A stretch of 24,803 bases of DNA, taken from NCBI GenBank assembly GCA_900547035.1, contig URFM01000052.1:1-24803 (forward strand), in the 5' to 3' direction. Both the position numbers and the translations under genes were made by a program. The DNA is from an uncultured Clostridium sp. GTDB lineage: Bacteria > Bacillota > Clostridia > Lachnospirales > Lachnospiraceae. Positions 7,872-15,175 of the stretch are shown piece by piece; the first letter of the stretch is position 1; each line of letters opens with the position of its first letter. Below the pieces are notes generated by a model. It made no database searches and was not told the origin of the DNA. It saw only the letters and a program-made list of their open reading frames with translations.

Positions 7872-8888
7872 TTATGGGGCCGGAAAGTGACCGGACAGAT
7901 AGGATTTTATACAGCTTAAAAATTCGGAAGCCAAGAAGGAAAGGTTCTTTCTGCTTTTGTATCCGACGATAATCTCCATATTGCTGATAGGATCTTCAAT
8001 CTGGCAGTTGTAGGTTTCGTGCCCCCTGTCCATGTAGCGAATATGATATTCGGATAAAAAAGTCATGCCGAGACCAGAGGCAGCTAAAAGATAGGAGGCT
8101 TCCAGATTTTTGGTTTCCAGAATAATATCTGGGCGGAGACCGCAGTTTTTTAAAATTTTACGTTCTACCTGTCCCGTATGCTGGTATGGCTTATGGAGAA
8201 TAAATTTCGGCTGCTCCCAGGCGTTTTGGTAGGAAGGGAGATCCATGGAATGCGCCGGGGCGATATACGAAGTGGGAATAGACAGGTTTTTCGGGGGGGA
8301 GGGGAGAAAAAGTTTCAGATCAACCATATAGTTTCCCGAGGAATCCTGTTGGAGCTTTTTTCCCCACGGCGAATGACGTCCGATCACCAAAAGCAGTTTT
8401 TCGTATCCAATGGTTTCAAATTCCAGATTGAAAGGGAAGCTTGGATGATTAATGATTACCAGATCACAGCTGCCTTTTTCAACCAAGCTTACCAGCTCCT
8501 GCGAAGAACCTTCCCGTAGTTTAACCTGGGCCAGGGGATAACGCCGGTAAAATTCCGGAAGAATCGCTGGCAGGAGATGACTGCCGCGTCCAAGAGGAAT
8601 GGCAATTTTTAAAATTCCCCGTCCTTCCTGGTGAAGATTATACAGGGAGTTGATCAGGTGATCGCGGTCATTAAGCAGCCGGAACCCTTCCTGGGCCATC
8701 ATTTCCCCTTCCTGGGTCAGATGTATGCGGTTGCCTTCATAAAAGAACAGACGGATTCCCAGCCGCTTTTGCATGTTTTTCATATACTGACTCAGCGTGG
8801 GTTGGGTAATGTAAAGCGCTTCTGCCGCTTTGGTAATAGAACGATATCTGGCCACTGCGCATATATACTCAATATCTTTGAATTCCAA
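7872..8888 (-). CDS. LysR-family transcriptional regulator, divergent from citrate-type transporter (TTG start)
   Basis: The predicted regulator has 338 residues. The N-terminal winged helix-turn-helix is clear (SITKAAEALYITQPTLSQYMK, then RLGIRLFFYEGNRIHLTQEG). A periplasmic-binding-like effector domain follows from ~90 (ILKIAIPLGRGSHLLPAILPEF). The likely start is TTG at 8888-8886, giving LEFKDIEYICAVARY, because AGGTGGG lies 8 nt before it. An in-frame ATG at 8969 would add 27 residues (MVHFLKICWK...) atypical of the family and would start inside or next to the predicted LysR box. LysR proteins usually sit divergent to the gene they control, so the CitMHS gene at 9146 is the expected target and a tricarboxylate or related acid the expected effector. 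The effector identity is inference. Confidence 0.93.
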   Translation of the reverse strand: MEFKDIEYICAVARYRSITKAAEALYITQPTLSQYMKNMQKRLGIRLFFYEGNRIHLTQEGEMMAQEGFRLLNDRDHLINSLYNLHQEGRGILKIAIPLGRGSHLLPAILPEFYRRYPLAQVKLREGSSQELVSLVEKGSCDLVIINHPSFPFNLEFETIGYEKLLLVIGRHSPWGKKLQQDSSGNYMVDLKLFLPSPPKNLSIPTSYIAPAHSMDLPSYQNAWEQPKFILHKPYQHTGQVERKILKNCGLRPDIILETKNLEASYLLAASGLGMTFLSEYHIRYMDRGHETYNCQIEDPISNMEIIVGYKSRKNLSFLASEFLSCIKSYLSGHFPAP

Positions 8889-8967
8889 AATTTTATCCCA
8901 CCTTTCGAAATGTTGACAACATCCAAAAATGAATTCTGATTTCCAGCAGATTTTTAAAAAATGCACC

Positions 8968-8982
8968 ATAGGTTTGACCTAT
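8968..8982. promoter_or_regulatory. Candidate LysR recognition box (T-N11-A)
   Basis: ATAGGT-TTG-ACCTAT is a perfect inverted repeat that contains the T-N11-A pattern (T8969, A8981) typical of LysR boxes. Its centre (8975) lies about 65 bp upstream of the predicted transporter transcription start near 9040, the standard place for a LysR recognition site. It also coincides with the predicted LysR transcription start, which would allow autorepression. Confidence 0.65.
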
Positions 8983-8989
8983 AGTAAAA

Positions 8990-9018
8990 AGTATAAAGAC
9001 CAATTTGAATATATTCAA
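8990..9018 (-). promoter_or_regulatory. Promoter of the LysR-family gene
   Basis: On the minus strand TTGAAT (9018-9013) and TATACT (8995-8990) are separated by 17 nt. Transcription would start near 8983 and leave a leader of about 95 nt before the TTG start. The -35 hexamer is half of a 14-bp palindrome shared with the opposite promoter. Confidence 0.7.
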
Positions 9019-9033
9019 GTATTATTTTATAAT
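9005..9033 (+). promoter_or_regulatory. Promoter of the CitMHS-family transporter gene
   Basis: TTGAAT (9005-9010) and TATAAT (9028-9033) are separated by 17 nt. Transcription would start near 9040. The -35 is the left half of the palindrome TTGAATATATTCAA (9005-9018), whose right half is the -35 of the divergent LysR promoter, so both polymerases compete for one site. Confidence 0.72.
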
Positions 9034-9056
9034 TTTTTCATAAATTAGTTACGATT

Positions 9057-9077
9057 TGGTTAGAAATTTTATAACCA
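9057..9077 (+). promoter_or_regulatory. Inverted repeat in the transporter leader
   Basis: TGGTTA (9057-9062) and TAACCA (9072-9077) form a 6-bp inverted repeat with 9 nt between. It lies roughly at +18 to +38 of the predicted transporter transcript. A second small hairpin, CAGTTG with CGACTG, follows at 9076-9092. They could be an operator or a weak mRNA stem. The rest of the leader to the GGGGGAG ribosome binding site before 9146 shows nothing I recognise. Confidence 0.4.
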
Positions 9078-9145
9078 GTTGTGACGCGACTGTCTGAATG
9101 GCCATGAGGACACCAACCACCAACCAATAAAGGGGGAGAATTTTT

Positions 9146-10519
9146 ATGAATTTAGCAACAATCATTGGCTTTATAATGATCCTGGTTTTCATTATAGGCA
9201 TTATGAAGCGGTGGCTCAGCCCGTACGCAGCTCTTGCAATTTGCCCGATGATTGCCGCGGTGATTTACTGTCTGATGACCGGTCAGTCCGTCTTGAATAT
9301 TTTTGACTGGATTCAGAACGGTGTGTTCTATACGATTAAAGAGGATGGATCCGTACAGGCAGGAACCTTCCGCTCCGCATTGATGGTATTGTTTGCGTGT
9401 ACATACTTTACCCTGATGATGCAGACCGGTTTGTTTGATCCGCTGGTAATCGCCATCATCAAGCTGGTAAAAGGCGATCCGTTAAAGATCATGGTAGCCG
9501 CGACTCTGGTAGCCGCAGGCGTTTCTCTGGACGGAGACGGAACCTCTACCGTATTGATTACCACCGCAGCCTTCATGCCGCTGTTCAGACAGTTCAAGAT
9601 CAAGGGAGCTTATCTGGCGCTGCTGATCGCTCTGCCCACCTCCGTATTTAACATGTCGCCCTGGGGCGGACCTTTGGCCCGCGTACTGTCCGCATTGAAC
9701 CTGGACGTAACGGAGCTGTTCCCCTACCTGATTCCCGGTATGGCGGTAGTTCTGGTATATGATGTTATCGTAGCTTATATGCTGGGCAGAAAAGAGCGTG
9801 CAAGACTGGGATTTGATCCCAAGAGCGCTGCTGCGGTATCTGACAGTGAAATTCAGGAAATGATTCAGATTGTAAAGGATGAGAACGCGGAATTAAAGCG
9901 TCCGAAGATGGTATGGTACAATCTGATTGTAACTGTAATCATTATGTATATGCTGATCACTGGTATGGCAAACTCTGCTCTGCTGTTTATGGCTGGCCTG
10001 GCATTTGCGCTGGTTGTAAACTATGGTTTCAACTTCCATGAGCAGAAAGACAGACTGGCCAGCGCGCTGGAAGAGGGTATGCCTGCATGCGCTATGATCG
10101 TTGCATCCGGCTTCCTGATGGGTATTTTGAACGGCAGCGGAATGGGCGATGGAATCGCAAGCTTCTTGGGAAGTCTGATTCCTGCCGGACAGGAGCACCT
10201 GCTTCCTCTGTTCACCGCAGTTCTTGGTATCCCTGGCATGATCTTCCTGAGCTCCGACGGTTACTACTTCGGAATTCTTCCGGTACTGGCAAACCTGGCT
10301 TCCCAGTACGGAATCAGCATGACTGCAATGGGCGTTGGCGCTATGATCCCGCTGGCTACCTACTATGCAACTCCTTTGATCGCATGGATCTTCCTGCTGT
10401 GTGACCGCTGCGAAGTGGAGTTTGGCGATTATCAGAAGAGCATTCTGAAATTTGGTCTGCCCGCATTTGTGATTTACGTTATTGTCTTTAGCCTTACAGG
10501 GGCACTTGGGCTGCTGTAA
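9146..10519 (+). CDS. CitMHS-family citrate/divalent metal:proton symporter
   Basis: This 457-residue polytopic membrane protein is of the CitMHS type, whose members import citrate as metal-citrate complexes with protons. Hydrophobic segments run through the whole chain, starting with MNLATIIGFIMILVFIIGIM. Family-like blocks include GVSLDGDGTSTVLITTAAFMPL (~128), ALPTSVFNMSPWGGPLARV (~163) and FLSSDGYYFGILPVLANLASQYG (~370). GGGGGAG lies just upstream of the ATG at 9146, after a ~105-nt leader. It is divergent from a LysR gene. The exact substrate could be citrate or a related carboxylate; the family assignment is firmer than the substrate. Confidence 0.9.
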   Translation: MNLATIIGFIMILVFIIGIMKRWLSPYAALAICPMIAAVIYCLMTGQSVLNIFDWIQNGVFYTIKEDGSVQAGTFRSALMVLFACTYFTLMMQTGLFDPLVIAIIKLVKGDPLKIMVAATLVAAGVSLDGDGTSTVLITTAAFMPLFRQFKIKGAYLALLIALPTSVFNMSPWGGPLARVLSALNLDVTELFPYLIPGMAVVLVYDVIVAYMLGRKERARLGFDPKSAAAVSDSEIQEMIQIVKDENAELKRPKMVWYNLIVTVIIMYMLITGMANSALLFMAGLAFALVVNYGFNFHEQKDRLASALEEGMPACAMIVASGFLMGILNGSGMGDGIASFLGSLIPAGQEHLLPLFTAVLGIPGMIFLSSDGYYFGILPVLANLASQYGISMTAMGVGAMIPLATYYATPLIAWIFLLCDRCEVEFGDYQKSILKFGLPAFVIYVIVFSLTGALGLL

Positions 10520-10552
10520 AGCCGGTATATATAATAGAATAAGCAGCCATTG

Positions 10553-10590
10553 GAGCGCCTTCCCCGGGAAATCAGCCGGGGGAGGCGCTC
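10553..10590 (+). terminator. Terminator-like hairpin after the CitMHS gene
   Basis: GAGCGCCTTCCCCGG (10553-10567) pairs with CCGGGGGAGGCGCTC (10576-10590) to form a 15-bp stem with one T-G pair and an 8-nt loop. The tail TGTTGCGTT is a poor T-tract, and a TTTTTT run only comes about 20 nt later (10611-10616). The stem is strong enough that termination or 3'-end protection is likely. Confidence 0.7.
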
Positions 10591-10644
10591 TGTTGCGTTA
10601 AATCTTAACATTTTTTAAAAGTAGTATTAAATTTCCGGGTTCTA

Positions 10645-10653
10645 TGCTATACT
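10645..10653 (+). promoter_or_regulatory. Extended -10 promoter of the polysaccharide operon
   Basis: TGCTATACT gives a TATACT -10 (10648-10653) with an upstream TG, the extended -10 form. No good -35 is present: the position with a 17-nt spacer reads TATTAA. It is the only promoter candidate I see for the >14-kb gene run that follows. The leader would be about 45 nt. Confidence 0.5.
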
Positions 10654-10706
10654 TATGCCTAAAGTGGGTGAATCTGCGATTAAGGAAAAACGAGGAAGAA
10701 TGAAGT

Positions 10707-12125
10707 ATGTCTGAGAATAAAGAGGAACAGAGCCTGGCGATTCGGGTGAAGGATGTAACCAAGGTCTATCGGCTGTATGAAAAGCCGATTGACCGCCTGA
10801 AAGAGACTGTCAGCATTACCCATAAAAATTACCACAGGGATTTTTACGCGTTGAACGGTCTTTCCTTTGAGGTGAAGAAGGGGGAGACTGTAGGAATTAT
10901 CGGAACGAATGGTTCCGGAAAATCCACTATTTTAAAGATTATTACCGGAGTTCTGACCCCCACAACGGGAACGGTGGAGGTAGACGGGAAGATTTCCGCC
11001 CTTTTGGAGCTGGGGGCGGGTTTTAATATGGATTATACCGGCATTGAGAATATTTACATGAACGGCACCATGATGGGCTACACCAGGAAGGAGATGGATG
11101 CCAAACTGCAGGAAATTCTGGATTTTGCGGAAATCGGCGACTTTGTGTACCAGCCGGTAAAAACCTATTCCAGCGGTATGTTTGTTCGCTTGGCCTTCGC
11201 TCTGGCCATTAACGTGGAGCCGGAGATTTTGATTGTGGACGAGGCCCTCTCTGTGGGAGATGTGTTTTTTCAGTCCAAATGCTACCGGAGGATGGAGGAA
11301 ATCCGAGGGAGCGGCACCACGATCCTGATGGTGACGCATGACATGGGCAGCATCATCAAATACTGCGACCGGGTGGTGCTCTTAAATAAGGGAGAGTTTA
11401 TTGCGGAGGGAAAGCCCGGTCCGGTTGTGGACATGTACAAGAAGATTCTGGCGGGCAAACTGGATGCCCTAAAGGAGGAGCTGCGGCTGGCTAAAGAGAG
11501 GGAGCTGGGCTGCGCCGGAGAAAAGGAGCAGAAGGAAAAAACAGCTCCCGGAGAGAAGAGCCAGGTGGAACTGTCGGATTTTTCCGGGGGCATGGACCTG
11601 GAAGGCAGCGGCGGAGGCGCCGGACTTATGCGGGACAAGCTGGCCATCAACCCGGACCGGACGGAGTACGGGGACGGACGGGCGGAAATCTACGATTTGG
11701 GCCTTCTGGACGAGAGGGGCAATGTGACCAATCTGCTGTTAAAGGGAGAAATGTTCACCATCCGGGAGTGTATCCGCTTCCACGCGGCTCTGGAAGCTCC
11801 CATTTTTACCTATACCATCAAGGATAAAAAGGGAACGGAGCTGACAGGTACCAATACTTTGTATGAGGGAACGGATATCCGGCCGGTGAATGAGGGGGAT
11901 TCCTATGTGGTGGAGTTTACCCAGAAGATGAACCTCCAGGGAGGGGAATATCTGCTGAGCATGAGCTGCACCGGATTCGAGCAGGGGGAGCATGTGGTGT
12001 ACCACAGGCTTTACGATGTGACCAGCATCACGGTAATTTCCAATAAAAATACAGTAGGCGTTTATGACATGGAATCCCAGGTGAAGGCACAGAAACTGGA
12101 AGGACAGGGGGAGAAAATATCATGA
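10707..12125 (+). CDS. Polysaccharide/teichoic-acid export ABC transporter ATPase (Wzt/TagH-like)
   Basis: The predicted protein has 472 residues. The N-terminal ABC domain has the FYALNGLSFEVKKGE entry, Walker A GTNGSGKST (~67-75), the ISALLELGAGFN block typical of the Wzt/TagH branch, signature YSSGMFVRLAFA (~154), Walker B ILIVDEALS (~174) and THDM switch (~208). A charged linker (~247-310) leads to a beta-rich C-terminal domain (~315-450) like the Wzt glycan-binding domain (TEYGDGRAEIYDLGLLDERG). Such ATPases work with a Wzm/TagG permease to export a lipid-linked glycan. That permease normally lies immediately upstream. Here the upstream neighbour is a terminator and an unrelated transporter, so the partner lies elsewhere or beyond the right edge. 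GAGGAAG precedes the ATG by 8 nt. The stop overlaps manC as ATGA. Confidence 0.92.
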   Translation: MSENKEEQSLAIRVKDVTKVYRLYEKPIDRLKETVSITHKNYHRDFYALNGLSFEVKKGETVGIIGTNGSGKSTILKIITGVLTPTTGTVEVDGKISALLELGAGFNMDYTGIENIYMNGTMMGYTRKEMDAKLQEILDFAEIGDFVYQPVKTYSSGMFVRLAFALAINVEPEILIVDEALSVGDVFFQSKCYRRMEEIRGSGTTILMVTHDMGSIIKYCDRVVLLNKGEFIAEGKPGPVVDMYKKILAGKLDALKEELRLAKERELGCAGEKEQKEKTAPGEKSQVELSDFSGGMDLEGSGGGAGLMRDKLAINPDRTEYGDGRAEIYDLGLLDERGNVTNLLLKGEMFTIRECIRFHAALEAPIFTYTIKDKKGTELTGTNTLYEGTDIRPVNEGDSYVVEFTQKMNLQGGEYLLSMSCTGFEQGEHVVYHRLYDVTSITVISNKNTVGVYDMESQVKAQKLEGQGEKIS

Positions 12126-13429
12126 ATATTATCTTACTTTCCGGAGGATCCGGAAAAAGACTTTGGCCGCTTTCTAATGAAATCCGTTCCAAGCAGTTTG
12201 TGAAGTTTTTAAAGGACGATGCGGGACAGCTGGAATCCATGACTCAGCGGCTGTATCGCCAGATCCGGCAGGTGGCCCCGGATTCCAACATTACCATCGC
12301 TACGGCCAAGGCCCAGGTCTCCTCCATCCGCAACCAGCTGGGGGATGGGGTGGATATCAGTATTGAGCCCTGCCGAAGGGACACCTTTCCGGCTATTGCT
12401 CTGGCTGCGGCGTACTTGCGGGATGTGAAGAAGCTGGGGGAGGAGGAACCGGTGGTGGTGTGTCCGGTGGACCCCTATGTGGATTTAAGTTATTTTGAGG
12501 CGTTGAAGGAGCTGGAGAGCCTGGCGGCAGAGGGGAGAGCCAGCCTAGTTCTCATGGGGATTGAGCCCGACTGCCCCAGTGAAAAGTATGGATATATTAT
12601 CCCAAAGGGAAAAGAGCGGGTGGACCAGGTGCTGACCTTTAAGGAGAAGCCGGATACGGAGACCGCCAGAGAATATATCCGTCAGGGAGCCCTGTGGAAC
12701 GGCGGGGTATTTGCTTTTAAGCTTGGATACCTGATGAAGAAGGCTCACGAGATTCTGGATTTTGCCGACTATCAGGATCTCTTTGACCGGTATGAGGACG
12801 CAGTAAAAATCAGCTTTGATTACGCGGTGGCGGAGAAGGAGAAGGACCTGGCGGTGCTTCGATTTAAGGGACGCTGGGAGGATTTGGGAACCTGGAATGC
12901 CCTGACGGGACAGATGGATGAACGGATTTACGGCAAGGGAAGCTGTGATGAGACCTGTGAGAACGTTCATATTGTCAATGAGCTTAGCGTTCCTATTCTC
13001 TGCATGGGCTTGAAAGATACGGTGGTGGCTGCCAGTCCGGAGGGAATTTTGGTTTCTACCAAGGAACGGTCGGATTTCATGAAGCCTTATGTGGACGCCA
13101 TCAACCGACAGGTGCATTTCGCGGAGAAATCCTGGGGGGAGTTCTGCATCATTGATGTGGAAAAGCACAGCCTGACCATCCGGGTGACTCTCTTGACTGG
13201 CAGAAGCATGAGCTATCACAGCCATGAGCATCGGGATGAGGTATGGACGGTGATTTCTGGTTCCGGCCAGGTGACCCTGGACGGGGAGAAGCGGCAGGTA
13301 GGGCCGGGAGACGTTGTCCGGATTCCTGCGGGCTGCCGGCACAAGGTACAGGCGGATACCCGTCTGCAGATGATTGAGGTACAGCTGGGGGAAGAAATCA
13401 GCGTTCACGATAAGATTAAGTACCAGTAG
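12122..13429 (+). CDS. manC: Mannose-1-phosphate guanylyltransferase with C-terminal cupin domain
   Basis: This 435-residue enzyme is of the ManC/CpsB type, making GDP-mannose from mannose-1-phosphate and GTP in the cytosol. The nucleotidyl-transferase domain opens with LLSGGSGKRLWPLS and RSKQF, followed by SEKYGYIIP, TFKEKPD and WNGGVFAFK. The C-terminal ~100 residues form a cupin with SYHSHEHRDEVW and PAGCRHKV, like the phosphomannose isomerase half of type II enzymes. It may therefore also convert fructose-6-phosphate to mannose-6-phosphate. The length is slightly below the usual ~460-480. It overlaps the preceding ATPase gene by 4 nt (ATGA). The next gene, the mutase, can supply its mannose-1-phosphate. 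Confidence 0.92.
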   Translation: MNIILLSGGSGKRLWPLSNEIRSKQFVKFLKDDAGQLESMTQRLYRQIRQVAPDSNITIATAKAQVSSIRNQLGDGVDISIEPCRRDTFPAIALAAAYLRDVKKLGEEEPVVVCPVDPYVDLSYFEALKELESLAAEGRASLVLMGIEPDCPSEKYGYIIPKGKERVDQVLTFKEKPDTETAREYIRQGALWNGGVFAFKLGYLMKKAHEILDFADYQDLFDRYEDAVKISFDYAVAEKEKDLAVLRFKGRWEDLGTWNALTGQMDERIYGKGSCDETCENVHIVNELSVPILCMGLKDTVVAASPEGILVSTKERSDFMKPYVDAINRQVHFAEKSWGEFCIIDVEKHSLTIRVTLLTGRSMSYHSHEHRDEVWTVISGSGQVTLDGEKRQVGPGDVVRIPAGCRHKVQADTRLQMIEVQLGEEISVHDKIKYQ

Positions 13430-13450
13430 GACCAGAAGGAGAAATACAGC

Positions 13451-15175
13451 ATGCAGTACGCAGAAATGGAAGAGGTTTACAGACGGTGGTGCAGGGAGGC
13501 TACGGAGGATACGGATGTAGCCCTGGAGTTAAAGCAGATGGAGCAGGATCCGGAAAAGATTGAGGACGCTTTTTACCGGAGCCTTTCTTTTGGCACAGGA
13601 GGTTTAAGAGGGCTGATCGGAGCAGGTACCAACCGGATGAATTTGTATACGGTGGCTCAGGCGACACAGGGGGCGGCCGACTATATTTGCGCCTTTTTTC
13701 CAAAGGAGAAGAGGAGGGTGGCTGTCAGCTATGATTCCCGCATCAAATCCCGACTTTTTGCGGAGACGGCGGCCCAGGTGCTGGCGGCAAACGGCGTGGA
13801 GGTAAAGCTTTTTTCCAGGCTTATGCCTACGCCCTGCCTTTCCTTTGCGGTGCGGCGCCTCTCCTGCTGCCTGGGGATTATGATTACCTCCTCCCACAAT
13901 CCGGCACGGTACAACGGCTACAAGGTCTATGGCGCCGACGGCTGCCAGATTACCAGCCAGGCTGCAGGGGAGATTTTTAAGCGGATTGGAAGGCTGGATG
14001 TGTTCCGGGATGTGAAGCGCCTGGAGTTTGAGGAGGCGGTGAAGGGAAAGCTGGTTTCCTACGTCGGGGAGGACACGGTGACTGCCTATGTGGAAGCGGT
14101 GAAAGCCCAGTCCCTCCTTGCGGAACAGACGCCGGCCCGCCGGGATATGACCATTGTCTATACCCCCTTAAACGGAACGGGTCTGGAACCGGTGACCCGG
14201 GTGTTAAAGGAGAAGGGGTATTCGGACGTCCATCTGGTAAAGGAGCAGGAGCAGCCGGACGGGACATTTCCCACATGCCCTTATCCCAACCCGGAAGTGC
14301 CTGAGTCTATGGATTTGGGGATTGCCCTGGCAGAGAGGCTGGGCGGAGAACTTCTTCTGGCCACGGATCCGGACTGCGACCGGGTGGGAATTGCCGTAAA
14401 GGACGGGGAGGGAGGATACCGTCGCCTCTCCGCCAACGAGACGGGGCTGCTGCTTCTGGACTATGTCTGCTCCAGAAGACAGGATCTGGGAACTATGCCG
14501 GCTCATCCGGTGATGGCAAAGACCATTGTGACCACGGCCCTGGCAGAGCCCATCGCCGCCCATTACGGCGTTCAGGTGGTGAATCTGCTGACGGGATTCA
14601 AGTATATTGGAGAATTTATCGGACAGCTGGAAGCGGCAGGGCGGGAGTCGGATTTTATTTTTGGCTTTGAGGAGAGCTGCGGTTATCTGAGCGGCACCTA
14701 TGTCCGAGACAAGGACGGGGTGAACGCGGCCCTTTTAATCTGCGAGATGTCTGCCTTTTATCTGGCCGGAGGAAAATCTCTGCTTGAGCGGCTGAATGAA
14801 CTTTATGAGACCTACGGCTACTGCCTGGAGACCCAGCACTCCTATCAGTTTGATGGTTCGGCGGGAGCCCGGCAGATGAAGGACATCATGGAGGCGTTCC
14901 GGGCAAAAGGAGCGGACATGGACGGTCTGGAAGTGGAACAGGTCCTGGACTACGAGCAGGGCTTGGAAGGGCTGCCGAAATCCAATGTGTTAAAATATGT
15001 GCTGAAGGACGGCGGAACAGTGATTCTGCGGCCGTCCGGGACGGAGCCCAAGCTGAAGCTTTACCTTTCCGTATCCTCCAGAAGGAAGGAAGACTTAGAA
15101 GAGATGGAGCGGCAGCGGGCAGAGGCCGTGGAGCGCTTTATGGAAAACGTGAGAACGGGGAACAGTCATGAGTGA
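13451..15175 (+). CDS. Phosphoglucomutase/phosphomannomutase (PgcA-type)
   Basis: This 574-residue alpha-D-phosphohexomutase is close in length to Firmicute PgcA proteins (~580). All four motifs are intact: catalytic phosphoserine loop TSSHNPARYNGYKVYG (~145), metal-binding DPDCDRVGIA (~306), sugar-binding FGFEESCGYLSG (~404), and phosphate-binding RPSGTEPKLKLYL (~527). It interconverts hexose-6- and hexose-1-phosphates. The context suggests two outputs: mannose-1-phosphate for ManC and glucose-1-phosphate for RfbF. Which it prefers cannot be read from the sequence. It has an AGAAGGAGAA ribosome binding site, and its stop overlaps the next start by 8 nt. Confidence 0.94.
   Translation: MQYAEMEEVYRRWCREATEDTDVALELKQMEQDPEKIEDAFYRSLSFGTGGLRGLIGAGTNRMNLYTVAQATQGAADYICAFFPKEKRRVAVSYDSRIKSRLFAETAAQVLAANGVEVKLFSRLMPTPCLSFAVRRLSCCLGIMITSSHNPARYNGYKVYGADGCQITSQAAGEIFKRIGRLDVFRDVKRLEFEEAVKGKLVSYVGEDTVTAYVEAVKAQSLLAEQTPARRDMTIVYTPLNGTGLEPVTRVLKEKGYSDVHLVKEQEQPDGTFPTCPYPNPEVPESMDLGIALAERLGGELLLATDPDCDRVGIAVKDGEGGYRRLSANETGLLLLDYVCSRRQDLGTMPAHPVMAKTIVTTALAEPIAAHYGVQVVNLLTGFKYIGEFIGQLEAAGRESDFIFGFEESCGYLSGTYVRDKDGVNAALLICEMSAFYLAGGKSLLERLNELYETYGYCLETQHSYQFDGSAGARQMKDIMEAFRAKGADMDGLEVEQVLDYEQGLEGLPKSNVLKYVLKDGGTVILRPSGTEPKLKLYLSVSSRRKEDLEEMERQRAEAVERFMENVRTGNSHE

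Noticed and set aside
10553..10616. A riboswitch or long structured leader before the Wzt-like gene
   Set aside because: Only one simple hairpin is present and it lies upstream of the predicted promoter, so it belongs to the end of the transporter gene.
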